DNA of 43,783 nt from contig JACPKG010000001.1 in the NCBI GenBank assembly GCA_016187175.1, positions 1-43,783 on the forward strand. The letters run 5' to 3'. The DNA is from Candidatus Saccharimonadota bacterium (lineage in GTDB: Bacteria; Patescibacteriota; Saccharimonadia; Saccharimonadales; UBA10212). Made by a program: the position numbers and the translations under genes. Shown here piece by piece: positions 32,155 to 40,052 of the stretch (the stretch's first letter is position 1; every line of letters begins with the position of its first letter). Under the pieces are notes generated by a model. The model was not told the origin of the DNA and made no database searches. It saw only the letters and a list, made by a program, of their open reading frames with translations.

Positions 32155-33372
32155 GTGAAAATCGGGATATACAACCCCTACCTTGATACCAAGGGTGGCG
32201 GCGAAAAAGTCTGCGCGGCTTTAGCCGAGTATTTTGCCAAAGATAAAAATAATAAAGTTTTTTTAATTTCCCACGCTAAGATTAACCTTGACGAACTGGC
32301 TGATTATTTCTCTATTGATCTCAGCCGGGTCCAATTTATGTTAATCAAGGCTGACAATTTGCTGTTAAAGATCGTCCGCCGCTTGCCGTTGCCATCCATG
32401 GCAAAAAGCTTTTTTTTCGATTATTTTCACCTCCGGGCCCTCAAAAAACAAAAGTTCGACATATTCATAAACAATAGTGTCTTTAGCAATATGCCATCGC
32501 CATCTGCAGGCGGTGTATACTTGTGCATGTTTCCGCAAAAATTAGGCTGGTCTAAAAATATAAGCCCGGCCAAAAAGATATACATGAAATTGATGCACGG
32601 TTTATACCGCATCACTATGCACCGCGGCGCAAAGTACGGTGTCTTGACTTACAAGAAAATTCTCGCCAATTCTGAATTTACAAAAGACCACATAATGCGG
32701 CGCTGGGGCCTGCAGAGTGATGTTTTATACCCTATATGCGATGATATGCGCCTCAAAAACCCGCCTCAAAAAGAGAAGATTATTCTCCATGTTGGGAGGT
32801 TTTTTGCGAATGACGGTGGTAACCACCATAAACGCCAGGATATGTTGCTAGAAGAGTTTTCCAAAATGGATAAGCTGCACAAGGACAGTTGGCAACTGCA
32901 TTTTGCCGGTAGCGTAGCTGAAGACAGTGGGGCCTTAAAGTATATAATTGGCCTTACGCAAAAGGCTAAGGGATTACCGGTTTATTTCCACTTTAATTGC
33001 TCTTTCCCGGAGCTTAAGGACCTTTTCAACGTGGCAACTATTTACTGGCACGCGACGGGTTATGGCAGCAACCCCGAAAAATATCCGCAGCGCCAGGAAC
33101 ATTTTGGTATGTCAACTGTCGAGGCTATGTCTACCGGCGCTATCCCTGTTGTCATCAATACAGCTGGCCAAAAAGAATCTGTTACTCAGGGTAAAAATGG
33201 TTTTTTGTGGTCAACCAAAAAAGAACTTGCCGACTACACTACGAGGGTCAGCAGCCTCAGCCCAGCTGAGCTAAAATTGCTCCAAGACGAAGCTATAAAA
33301 AGCGCCGCTCGTTTTAACAAGTCTGCTTTTATCAAGCAAGTTGATACTATTTTCGGCGAAATGCTCGGCTAA
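32155..33372 (+). CDS. Glycosyltransferase family 4, ALG11-like
   Basis: The 405-residue GT-B enzyme has an N-terminal NPYLDTKGGGEKVCAALAEYF, a mid-protein ILHVGRFFA, and the donor-site REHFGMSTVEAMSTGAIPVV pattern (here RQEHFGMSTVEAMSTG). The layout resembles ALG11-type mannosyltransferases. The start is GTG 32155 with AAGGGG about six bases before it. Its end overlaps the methyltransferase gene by 26 bases tail-to-tail. Confidence 0.87.
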   Translation: MKIGIYNPYLDTKGGGEKVCAALAEYFAKDKNNKVFLISHAKINLDELADYFSIDLSRVQFMLIKADNLLLKIVRRLPLPSMAKSFFFDYFHLRALKKQKFDIFINNSVFSNMPSPSAGGVYLCMFPQKLGWSKNISPAKKIYMKLMHGLYRITMHRGAKYGVLTYKKILANSEFTKDHIMRRWGLQSDVLYPICDDMRLKNPPQKEKIILHVGRFFANDGGNHHKRQDMLLEEFSKMDKLHKDSWQLHFAGSVAEDSGALKYIIGLTQKAKGLPVYFHFNCSFPELKDLFNVATIYWHATGYGSNPEKYPQRQEHFGMSTVEAMSTGAIPVVINTAGQKESVTQGKNGFLWSTKKELADYTTRVSSLSPAELKLLQDEAIKSAARFNKSAFIKQVDTIFGEMLG

Positions 33373-34327
33373 GGGCTTGTTTGAGTCTATAAAATCTGGT
33401 TAGTAAGTGCCAGCCTTTGGAGTTTTCAATGGCTTCAAGCCTTTGTTGGAGCCTCTTCGTTTTTTGCTCTAACTCCTGTTGTGAGGCACTATGTACCCGC
33501 TTCTGCTCTTTCAGCTCGGCCTTCAAGGATTTTATTTGGCTGACCTGCTCTTTCCTAGCCCTATGAACTTCATCAAATTGCCGGCTGAAAAAATCGTAAG
33601 GCGTTTTTGATTCTATATCGATTTTTTTAGTTCTAGTTTTCTTAGCAACTGGCTCGGCCACACCAATAAATTGGAAGGTTACGGCGTCTATGTCTTTGGC
33701 CATTTTCAAAAACTTCTCGGATGGCGTCAGACCCAGTTTTGTTAATTCTGTAGTGATGGCCGTGGCTGGCAAATCCCGAATAGTATTATCATATTTCTTA
33801 ACTGCAAAGCCAGCTTTAGCCATAACTTTCTCAAACTCAAGGCGGTCATAGTAATGCACGTGGGTTTCATCAAGCAGCCCATATTTAGTGTATTTATAGC
33901 GGCCACCAAGCAATTCAATGCGGTTGGCGATGTTGGCCATGTTGGGAACTGAAAAAACTAATTTGCCGTCCGGTAACAGCAATTTCTTAATTTTTCTAAG
34001 AGCACCAACAGGGGTCAGCAAGTGCTCAATAACATCGGCCATTAACACAAAGTCGAATTTACCCAGATCCGATAAGTCGTCTTGTTCAATATTTCGCTTG
34101 AAGGCCTTGGTAAGATTCTGCTTAGCATACTCCAGGTCACCTTCATTAATATCCACACCAACTACCGTGCAGTGTTTCTGCTCTATCAGCGCCTTACCAA
34201 AATTACCGCTGCTGCAGCCAGCGTCCAGGACTGCCGAGTTGGGTGTAAAAAAATCAAACAATTTCGTCCAAGCATCATTTTCTTGGCCCTCGATTAATGT
34301 GTTGTCAGCATAAACAGATCTAGTCAT
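33347..34327 (-). CDS. SAM-dependent methyltransferase with C-terminal coiled coil
   Basis: The 326-residue protein has a class I methyltransferase domain: VLDAGCSSGNFG (SAM-binding motif I), VVGVDINEGDLEYA, FDFVLMADVIEHL and PDGKLVFSVPN. After about residue 235 comes a Lys-rich segment and a coiled coil (about 255-310), then GWHLLTRFYRLKQALSRAF, a short amphipathic end common in glycan-tailoring proteins. It shares ATGA with wzt, so it may cap or modify the exported glycan, as WbdD-type enzymes do. The target is inferred only. Confidence 0.82.
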   Translation of the reverse strand: MTRSVYADNTLIEGQENDAWTKLFDFFTPNSAVLDAGCSSGNFGKALIEQKHCTVVGVDINEGDLEYAKQNLTKAFKRNIEQDDLSDLGKFDFVLMADVIEHLLTPVGALRKIKKLLLPDGKLVFSVPNMANIANRIELLGGRYKYTKYGLLDETHVHYYDRLEFEKVMAKAGFAVKKYDNTIRDLPATAITTELTKLGLTPSEKFLKMAKDIDAVTFQFIGVAEPVAKKTRTKKIDIESKTPYDFFSRQFDEVHRARKEQVSQIKSLKAELKEQKRVHSASQQELEQKTKRLQQRLEAIENSKGWHLLTRFYRLKQALSRAFRRK

Positions 34328-35493
34328 GATTTCTTAATTGTAACCTTAGTATTGGGCAGGGCTATGGCTGTGGTTATTTTGTCTTTATCCACCGAAAAAA
34401 TCGATGCTTCTTCCCACCAATCATAATAGTCAGTGGCATCATGGTTAGACAGGGCTGCGGTGATAGTTTGGATGCCATTGGTAAAAATATCGTCAATCTC
34501 CCATGTTACTGATAGCTTTTGGCCGGCTTTAACATCACCAATATTTATTCTTTCCCATTTAGTATTTGATTCAAAAATTCTGATGCCAATTGGATTTTTA
34601 ATGTAGATACCGATAACCGGATCGTTATCAGCCCGCTTAAAGTGGCTATCTATAGTTACCCGGACCTTGCCTGATTGGCTGGTAACTTGAACCGACTTGA
34701 TCTTGGCCGCACCACTGCCCCAGCGATTTTTATCTGCGCCGGCCTGGGTCTTGGTGTCGGTCATGAACAATTTGATGTATTCTTGGGCAACAGCTTCAGC
34801 CGAGCCAGATTTTAGAATTTTTCCTTTTTCAAGCAAAATAGCGCGGTCACAATATTCACGCACCGCGTTCATATCGTGGCTGATAAAGACTACTGTTTTC
34901 TTGTCTTTTTTAAGCTGTCTGAAATAGTTAAAGCATTTTTTTTGGAAAGCGGCGTCACCAACTGCTAATACTTCGTCGAGTAGCAAAATATCGCTGTTAA
35001 CCTTAATGGCAATCGAAAATGCCAGTCGCACTTCCATCCCCGACGAATAGTTCTTTAGCTTCTGGTCCATAAATCGCCTAAGTTCGGCGAATTCAACTAT
35101 GTCATCGTACATGGCCTGCATTTCTTTTCTGGAAAATCCTAGCAATGCGCCGTTTAGAAAGATATTTTCGCGACCGGTTAGTTCTGGATTAAAACCAACA
35201 CCAAGTTCAATAAATGGCGTCAAGCTGCCGTTAACTTTAACGACGCCAGAGGTTGGCGTGTAAATACCCGCCAGTAGTTTGAGCAGGGTGCTTTTACCGC
35301 TGCCGTTTCGTCCGACAATACCAAAAAACTCGCCTGGTTTGATTTCGAAGCTAACGTCTTTTAGAGCCTGCTGCAACTCGTAAGTACGCCTGCGCGGCCG
35401 GAAGTTAACAAAACTAGACTTCAGCGAAGAATAGCGCTCATGGGGCAATTTAAAAGTCTTACCAAGATTTTCAACCCTAACTGCGCTGTCCAT
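34324..35493 (-). CDS. wzt: Polysaccharide ABC exporter ATPase (Wzt/TagH-like)
   Basis: The 389-residue protein has Walker A GRNGSGKST (61-69), the YSSGMEVRLAF signature, Walker B LLLDEVLAVGD, and from about 250 a C-terminal beta-sandwich of the Wzt glycan-recognition type (ITAALSNHDATDYYDWW at the end region). The C-terminal domain of Wzt reads the finished end of the chain. It overlaps wzm by one base and the methyltransferase by four, making a coherent export-and-capping operon. Confidence 0.92.
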   Translation of the reverse strand: MDSAVRVENLGKTFKLPHERYSSLKSSFVNFRPRRRTYELQQALKDVSFEIKPGEFFGIVGRNGSGKSTLLKLLAGIYTPTSGVVKVNGSLTPFIELGVGFNPELTGRENIFLNGALLGFSRKEMQAMYDDIVEFAELRRFMDQKLKNYSSGMEVRLAFSIAIKVNSDILLLDEVLAVGDAAFQKKCFNYFRQLKKDKKTVVFISHDMNAVREYCDRAILLEKGKILKSGSAEAVAQEYIKLFMTDTKTQAGADKNRWGSGAAKIKSVQVTSQSGKVRVTIDSHFKRADNDPVIGIYIKNPIGIRIFESNTKWERINIGDVKAGQKLSVTWEIDDIFTNGIQTITAALSNHDATDYYDWWEEASIFSVDKDKITTAIALPNTKVTIKKS

Positions 35494-36293
35494 TAGATAT
35501 TCTCCGCAAAAAACTTAGACTGCTGTCTAAAGTATCTCAGGGCAGCCAAAAGAACTAGAATGACTAGCAGATAGGGCGTGTATTTCAGACCACCTTGCAG
35601 GACTTGCCTAGAAATAACGGTTTGATGGGTAATGGTGGCATAGCGCGCATCCTGAATGGCTTGGGCCATGGGGTTAAGCAACATCAACTTCTGTAAGGCT
35701 GGGTTAGTAATAAGCGTAATTGGGTAAAGGATCGGGGTGAGGTAAAAACCGGCCTGCAAAATGACCTCCCATATATAATTAATGTCCCGATATTTGACGA
35801 AGGCGGCAGCCAAAAAAAGTGACAGCCCTAGCGCAAAAACATAAATTTCTAGCAAAATTAGCGGCAGCCACAGGGTCGTCTCCAGTAAATCTACCTCATT
35901 AATAAACAAAAAGAGGATTACTACCAGTAAGTTCAAAAACAAGTTGATTAATGCCGAAATACTGCTGGAAAGTACGATTATCCAGCGCGGGATGCGGATT
36001 TTTCGTACTAAATCCCCGCGGTTGACAATCGAACCCAGGCTTTGAGAGGTCATCTCGGCAAAAAAATTCCACAGCACTATACCTAACAGCAAATAGACCG
36101 GAAAGTGTGGTATATCACCGCCAATTTTAAGAAAGCGTACAAATACAATATACAAAATCAAAAAGAGCAGCAGCGGGCGCAGCAGCGACCAGGCATAACC
36201 AAGAACCGAGCCTTGGTAACGAAGCTTAAAATCCGTCCGGACAAGCTCTGCTAGCAGTGCCCGATTCGTCTTATTAAAAACGCGGGTAATCAT
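35493..36293 (-). CDS. wzm: Polysaccharide ABC exporter permease (Wzm/TagG-like)
   Basis: The 266-residue ABC-2 membrane protein has six predicted helices and family motifs LRYQGSVLGYAWSLLRPLL near the N-terminus, NRGDLVRKIRIPR, and LTPILYPI, NPMAQAIQDAR. With Wzt it moves lipid-linked polysaccharide across the membrane. It is first in the leftward operon. TATAAT (36310-36315) lies about 16 bases upstream of the ATG with a TTAACC -35 at 17 bases. No ribosome site is evident. Confidence 0.92.
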   Translation of the reverse strand: MITRVFNKTNRALLAELVRTDFKLRYQGSVLGYAWSLLRPLLLFLILYIVFVRFLKIGGDIPHFPVYLLLGIVLWNFFAEMTSQSLGSIVNRGDLVRKIRIPRWIIVLSSSISALINLFLNLLVVILFLFINEVDLLETTLWLPLILLEIYVFALGLSLFLAAAFVKYRDINYIWEVILQAGFYLTPILYPITLITNPALQKLMLLNPMAQAIQDARYATITHQTVISRQVLQGGLKYTPYLLVILVLLAALRYFRQQSKFFAENI

Positions 36294-36309
36294 AACTAAC
36301 TGATAGGGT

Positions 36310-36338
36310 ATTATAGAGTAAACAGATGATTCGGTTAA
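36310..36338 (-). promoter_or_regulatory. Promoter of the wzm-wzt-methyltransferase operon
   Basis: On the minus strand TTAACC and a perfect TATAAT are 17 bases apart. The -35 falls inside the heptamer repeat array at 36332-36450. Confidence 0.55.
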
Positions 36339-36450
36339 CAGTTTACAGTTTTCAGTTTCCGGTAGGTTGTCTGTTTACAGTTTACAGTGAAGAACAGCTA
36401 ACCGCTAACTGCCAACACACTGTCAACGGTCAACTGACAACCGGTAACTA
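36332..36450. repeat. Degenerate 7-base repeat array in the wzm/GT2 divergent gap
   Basis: The left part repeats forms of ACAGTTT (several times) and the right part repeats NGYYAAC-like units (GCTAAC, GCCAAC, GTCAAC, GACAAC, GGTAAC) with a seven-base period. The two halves are partly reverse complements, so an imperfect long hairpin is possible. It resembles the short heptanucleotide tandem repeats known from cyanobacteria in style, not in proven origin. Confidence 0.6.
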
Positions 36451-36465
36451 CACAGGAGGCATCCT

Positions 36466-37479
36466 GTGCGAGTAAGCGTTGTTATACCGAATTGGAATGG
36501 CGAGCAGGAGCTGCCAGCTTGTTTGGATGCCTTGTTAGCCCAAAGCCTGACGCCCGAAGAAATAATAGTTGTCGATAACGGTTCCACAGATGGTTCTAAA
36601 GAGTTACTGTACGGCCAATACCCCCAGGTTACAGTCATCCCTTTGCCGTTTAACACTGGTTTTGCCAGTGGTGTTAATGTCGGCCTGAGATACTCTAGTT
36701 CTGCTGGCTATGATTACACCGCATTGCTAAATAACGACGCTGTAGCTGACAAAAATTGGCTAAAAAGCCTAGTTGACATCATGTATTCAAATCCAAGAGC
36801 TGGCATAGTTACCAGTAAAATGATTAACGACACAGGGGAGTATTTGGACTCTACCGGGGAGCTTTATACAGTTTGGGGGCTACCTTACCCCAGAGGGCGG
36901 CGCGAGGCCAACACTGGCAAGTACGATGGTCAAAAAGAAGTTTTTGGCGCTTCAGGTGGCGCGAGTTTGTACCGCCACAAAATGCTGGCTGAGATCGGTT
37001 TTTTTGACGAAGATTTTTTTGCTTATTATGAAGACGTGGATATCAGTTTTCGCGCCCAATTGGCTGGCTGGAAAGTGCTTCACGAACCAAACGCCAAAGT
37101 TCATCACCATATTGGCGCCACCAGCGGCCGCGTTAGAGGTTTTACAACTTACCATACCATGAAAAACTTACCCTGGCTAGCTATCAAAAACGTGCCTAAA
37201 GGCTTGCTGCATAAGGTTTTACCGCGCCTATTTTTAGCTTACAGCTTATTTTTGGGACGTGCCCTAGCCCGCGGCCAGAGCTGGACAGCCCTCAAGGGCA
37301 GTGGCCGAATGTGGTGGTTACTGCCTAAAAAATTGGTGCAGCGATACAAAATCCAAAAAAACCGCAAAGTTTCACCGCGATACATTAATTCGATACTAAC
37401 TCATGATCTGCCACCTGACGCCCGTGGTCTACGTCGCCTGCGCTCCAGCTGGTGGACACTACGCCGAAAAAAGGTTTGA
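36466..37479 (+). CDS. Glycosyltransferase family 2 (rhamnosyltransferase-like)
   Basis: The 337-residue GT-A enzyme has VSVVIPNWNGEQELP, IVVDNGSTDGSKELL, NTGFASGVNVGL and ALLNNDAVADKNWL, then FGASGGASLYR and FFAYYEDVDISFRAQLAGW. It is closely similar in layout to the enzyme at 31020, and rhamnose transfer is a reasonable guess. The start is GTG 36466, fixed by an AGGAGG site six bases upstream. It has a basic C-terminal tail of about 60 residues. Confidence 0.88.
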   Translation: MRVSVVIPNWNGEQELPACLDALLAQSLTPEEIIVVDNGSTDGSKELLYGQYPQVTVIPLPFNTGFASGVNVGLRYSSSAGYDYTALLNNDAVADKNWLKSLVDIMYSNPRAGIVTSKMINDTGEYLDSTGELYTVWGLPYPRGRREANTGKYDGQKEVFGASGGASLYRHKMLAEIGFFDEDFFAYYEDVDISFRAQLAGWKVLHEPNAKVHHHIGATSGRVRGFTTYHTMKNLPWLAIKNVPKGLLHKVLPRLFLAYSLFLGRALARGQSWTALKGSGRMWWLLPKKLVQRYKIQKNRKVSPRYINSILTHDLPPDARGLRRLRSSWWTLRRKKV

Positions 37480-37488
37480 TTGTCCCAC

Positions 37489-37528
37489 TTGACGGAATTA
37501 TACCATTTTGATACTATTTTAATACTAT
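37489..37528 (+). promoter_or_regulatory. Promoter and probable operator of the toxin-antitoxin operon
   Basis: TTGACG (37489-37494) and TACTAT (37512-37517) are 17 bases apart. ATACTAT occurs at 37511-37517 and again at 37522-37528, 11 bases apart, covering the -10 and the start codon; this is the spacing expected for a ribbon-helix-helix antitoxin binding site. The ATG is nine bases past the -10 with no ribosome site. Confidence 0.55.
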
Positions 37529-37811
37529 GAAGACAGTGAAATTACAGGTTCCTATGGACGAAGGTGTCCGTAAAGGCCTTGAAATTCGAGCCCGCGAGTT
37601 AGGCTTTGATTCTGCGCAGGCCTATATCCGTGTTTGGGCAAAAGCCCAGGCAGAAAGACGTTCAATTGATTTCGGCGACTATTGGGGTGAGCCAAGCGAC
37701 ACGGCCGCCGCCCGCATCAACAAGGCTGCCGAGGAAGCAAAAAAAGGCATCAATGTCAGTGAGCCATTTTATACCTTAGAAGAAATGATGGCTCATCTCG
37801 ACAAATTATGA
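37527..37811 (+). CDS. RelB/DinJ-type antitoxin
   Basis: The 94-residue protein begins with a ribbon-helix-helix pattern (KTVKLQVPMDEGVRKGLEIRA, then LGFDSAQAYIRVW), as in RelB/DinJ antitoxins. The C-terminal half is the flexible, acidic toxin-binding part (EPFYTLEEMMAHLDKL). It overlaps the toxin gene by four bases (ATGA), the classic type II arrangement. It would bind the toxin and repress the shared promoter, which carries a matching direct repeat. Confidence 0.82.
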   Translation: MKTVKLQVPMDEGVRKGLEIRARELGFDSAQAYIRVWAKAQAERRSIDFGDYWGEPSDTAAARINKAAEEAKKGINVSEPFYTLEEMMAHLDKL

Positions 37812-38077
37812 AGCCTATCCGTCTTAGCAAGAAATTCGATAAGGCTTACTTAAAACTTATAAGAAGTAGCCCCGAGTTTAGGACAAATTATATAAGACGT
37901 GTTTTATTTTTTAAGTCAGGTGAACGCGGTTATCCACTGAATGATCACGCGCTTGGTGGCAAACTCTCGGGCAAGCGGGTATTTTCAATAACTAGCGATA
38001 TTAGGGTAGTTTACGAAGAGACTGAAAAAGAGATAATCTTCCTAGATATTGGCACCCATAACCAGGTGTACAAATAG
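37808..38077 (+). CDS. RelE/YafQ-family mRNA interferase toxin
   Basis: The 89-residue protein has the RelE fold pattern: LSKKFDKAYLKL at the start, PLNDHALGGKLSGKRVFSI (the NDHAL..G motif of YafQ/RelE proteins), DIRVVYEE, and FLDIGTHNQVYK at the end. Such toxins cut ribosome-bound mRNA and slow growth. One base separates its stop from the next glycosyltransferase, so the toxin-antitoxin pair is probably transcribed with a glycan gene, which is unusual. Confidence 0.85.
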   Translation: MKPIRLSKKFDKAYLKLIRSSPEFRTNYIRRVLFFKSGERGYPLNDHALGGKLSGKRVFSITSDIRVVYEETEKEIIFLDIGTHNQVYK

Positions 38078-38078
38078 A

Positions 38079-39176
38079 ATGATGAAGCGGGCTATCGTTG
38101 ATGCGAGGGAATCGGGGACTAGTACTGGTAGATATGTCGATAAGCTAATTGAGTATCTCCATAAGCTCGAACCGGAGTACGAGATCATTGTACTGACCAA
38201 AACACCCCGGGTTGAATATATAAAGTCAGTGGCGTCCGGTTTTCGAATAGTTGAATCTAATTTTAAGGAGTTTACTTTGGCTGAACAGCTTGGACTGCTC
38301 CGGCAAATCAATGACCTTAAACCAGACCTAGTGCACTTTAGCATGACGCAGCAACCAATTTTGTACCGCGGTCCTGTTGTGACGACCATTCACGACCTAA
38401 CAACTGCCAGGTTCCGCAATCCAGCCAAGAACTGGCTGGTATTCGCACTTAAGCAACGAGTTTATAAATGGCTTGTCAAACGCGTTGCCAGAAAATCTAT
38501 CCAGCTAATAACTCCCAGTAATTGGGTTAAATACGACGTCGTACAATTTGCAAATGTACAACCTAGTAAAATAACCGTAACCTATGAAGCGGCGGATGAA
38601 ATTCCAGATAATCCAGAGCCTGTGGCGGAGCTGCAAAGCCAAAAATTCGTCATGTATATTGGCCGACCGCAACCGCACAAAAATTTAAGGCGGCTGGTTC
38701 GGGCTTTTTCTGAGGTTCAGCTAATCCATCCTAAACTAAAGCTAGCCCTGGTTGGCAAGAACGACGCCAATTTTGAATCGCTTAAAAAATATATCCACCG
38801 TCAAGACATTAGTGGCATAATTTTTACCGATTTTGTTAGCGAAGGCCAACTGCGCTGGCTGTACGAGCACGCCCAAATTTATGTTTTTCCTTCACTCTCC
38901 GAAGGCTTCGGCCTGCCGGGCCTAGAGGCACTGGCACACGGACTGCCGCTTGTCTCTAGCCGGGCAACTTGCCTGCCCGAGATTTATAAAGACGCAGCAA
39001 TTTACTTTGACCCGACCAACACCCAAGATATGGCCGAGAAAATTCGAATGGTACTGGAAGATAAGAAGTTAGCAACCGATTTGCGCACAAAAGGCCTCAA
39101 AGTTGCCTCGAAATACTCTTGGCTCCACACTGCTCAACAAACTCTAGAAATCTACGAACAAGCTCTCGAGCATTAA
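38079..39176 (+). CDS. Glycosyltransferase family 4
   Basis: The 365-residue GT-B enzyme has DARESGTSTGRYVDKLIEYL at the N-terminus, TTIHDLTTARF, YIGRPQPHKNLRRLVRAF and VFPSLSEGFGLPGLEALAHG with the catalytic E-x7-E type end. It resembles mannosyltransferases of the MtfB/RfaB class. ATG 38079 is chosen: it is followed by a second ATG and begins one base after the toxin stop, with no ribosome site, so translation is likely coupled to the toxin. An in-frame TTG at 38049 lies inside the toxin gene and is unlikely. Confidence 0.88.
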   Translation: MMKRAIVDARESGTSTGRYVDKLIEYLHKLEPEYEIIVLTKTPRVEYIKSVASGFRIVESNFKEFTLAEQLGLLRQINDLKPDLVHFSMTQQPILYRGPVVTTIHDLTTARFRNPAKNWLVFALKQRVYKWLVKRVARKSIQLITPSNWVKYDVVQFANVQPSKITVTYEAADEIPDNPEPVAELQSQKFVMYIGRPQPHKNLRRLVRAFSEVQLIHPKLKLALVGKNDANFESLKKYIHRQDISGIIFTDFVSEGQLRWLYEHAQIYVFPSLSEGFGLPGLEALAHGLPLVSSRATCLPEIYKDAAIYFDPTNTQDMAEKIRMVLEDKKLATDLRTKGLKVASKYSWLHTAQQTLEIYEQALEH

Positions 39177-39238
39177 AGCTTGAGCAATTTTCTGTTTACT
39201 GAAGACCTTATAGAATATGACTTACAGTGACTGACTTA

Positions 39239-39285
39239 GGGCTTACAGGGACAATCCCTGCAACAGGGATTGTCCCTGTAAGCCC
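39239..39285. repeat. Left REP-like hairpin of the RAYT locus
   Basis: Two perfect 22-bp arms flank a CAA loop (39261-39263). Its 33-base core (39246-39278) is identical to the copy at 39964-39996. Each arm is itself a small hairpin (CAGGGA-CAA-TCCCTG and CAGGGA-TTG-TCCCTG), so the unit can fold as one long stem or two short ones. Confidence 0.8.
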
Positions 39286-39308
39286 TGTAAGTCTGTAAGT
39301 CTGTAAGT
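39285..39308 (+). repeat. Three tandem copies of CTGTAAGT
   Basis: Perfect 8-base tandem repeats lie directly after the left hairpin and before the transposase ribosome site. On the right side GCTTACAG is repeated twice (39951-39966), close to the reverse complement, so the two flanks mirror each other. Confidence 0.7.
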
Positions 39309-39327
39309 AAGACTATTGGAGAAATTT

Positions 39328-39942
39328 ATGCCAACCAAGCACTGTGTAAAAACTTATGTGCCAGAATCTTATTACCATGTCTATAATCGTGGGGTTAATA
39401 AACGGCGCATTTTTCTTGATGATCAAGACTATTCTGTTTTTTTAAGTCTTCTCAAACGATACCTATCAGATGAGACTGTCCCTAACAAATACAACATAAC
39501 GTATGAGAACTTATCTAATGAAGTGGAGGTACTTGCCTATTGTCTAATGCCAAATCACGTTCATCTTCTCATCTACCAAATAAGTCCTGACGGCATGACA
39601 AATCTTATGCGCCGGGTCTTTACAGCCTATTCTATGTACTTTAATAAGAAATATAAGCGAGTTGGTGGCTTATTCCAAGATGCGTACAAAGCAAGCCACA
39701 TAGACTCCGATGAATACCTGCAACACATTTCTCGCTACATACATTTGAATCCTGCTAAGTGGGCGACTTGGAATTTTTCGAGCCTAGATTATTACAGAGT
39801 CAATAAAGTAAGTTCTTGGATAAATCATAAAAGGATATTAGAACTATTTAAAGACAGTGAGGAATATCTGAGTTTTTTGGCAGACTACGAGGATTACAAA
39901 AGGTCGCTTGATGAGATTAAACACCAGCTTGCTGACCACTAA
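39328..39942 (+). CDS. REP-associated tyrosine transposase (RAYT, Y1/TnpA_REP family)
   Basis: The 204-residue protein has YHVYNRGVNKRRIFLD near the N-terminus, the HUH motif in MPNHVHLL (His77, His79), and YLQHISRYIHLNP with the likely catalytic Tyr137. This is the TnpA_REP pattern, distinct from classical IS200 by the C-terminal basic extension. RAYTs act on single-stranded hairpins and are linked to spread of REP sequences. ATG 39328 is chosen because GGAG lies six bases before it. The gene is bracketed by two identical 33-base palindromic units. Confidence 0.9.
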   Translation: MPTKHCVKTYVPESYYHVYNRGVNKRRIFLDDQDYSVFLSLLKRYLSDETVPNKYNITYENLSNEVEVLAYCLMPNHVHLLIYQISPDGMTNLMRRVFTAYSMYFNKKYKRVGGLFQDAYKASHIDSDEYLQHISRYIHLNPAKWATWNFSSLDYYRVNKVSSWINHKRILELFKDSEEYLSFLADYEDYKRSLDEIKHQLADH

Positions 39943-39950
39943 TATTATGT

Positions 39951-39996
39951 GCTTACAGGCTTACAGGGACAATCCCTGCAACAGGGATTGTCCCTG
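39951..39996. repeat. Right REP-like hairpin of the RAYT locus
   Basis: Two tandem GCTTACAG copies lead into a perfect hairpin with 15-bp arms around CAA (39964-39996). The 33-base core is identical to the left copy at 39246-39278 and in the same orientation. Confidence 0.8.
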
Positions 39997-40052
39997 GTCC
40001 CTCCCTGTGCCTGCTGTACCTGTTCTCTGGTCACGGGAAATGGCAGCCGGTG

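Noticed and set aside
36332-36450. Possible CRISPR array
   Set aside because: Repeat unit is seven bases and degenerate, with no spacers of regular length and no cas genes.
39239-39308. Possible tRNA or structured RNA before the transposase
   Set aside because: The fold is a plain double hairpin copied on the other side of the gene, which fits a REP unit; no tRNA features.
39316-39327. TTG start for the RAYT gene
   Set aside because: The four extra codons overlap the GGAG ribosome site that serves ATG 39328.
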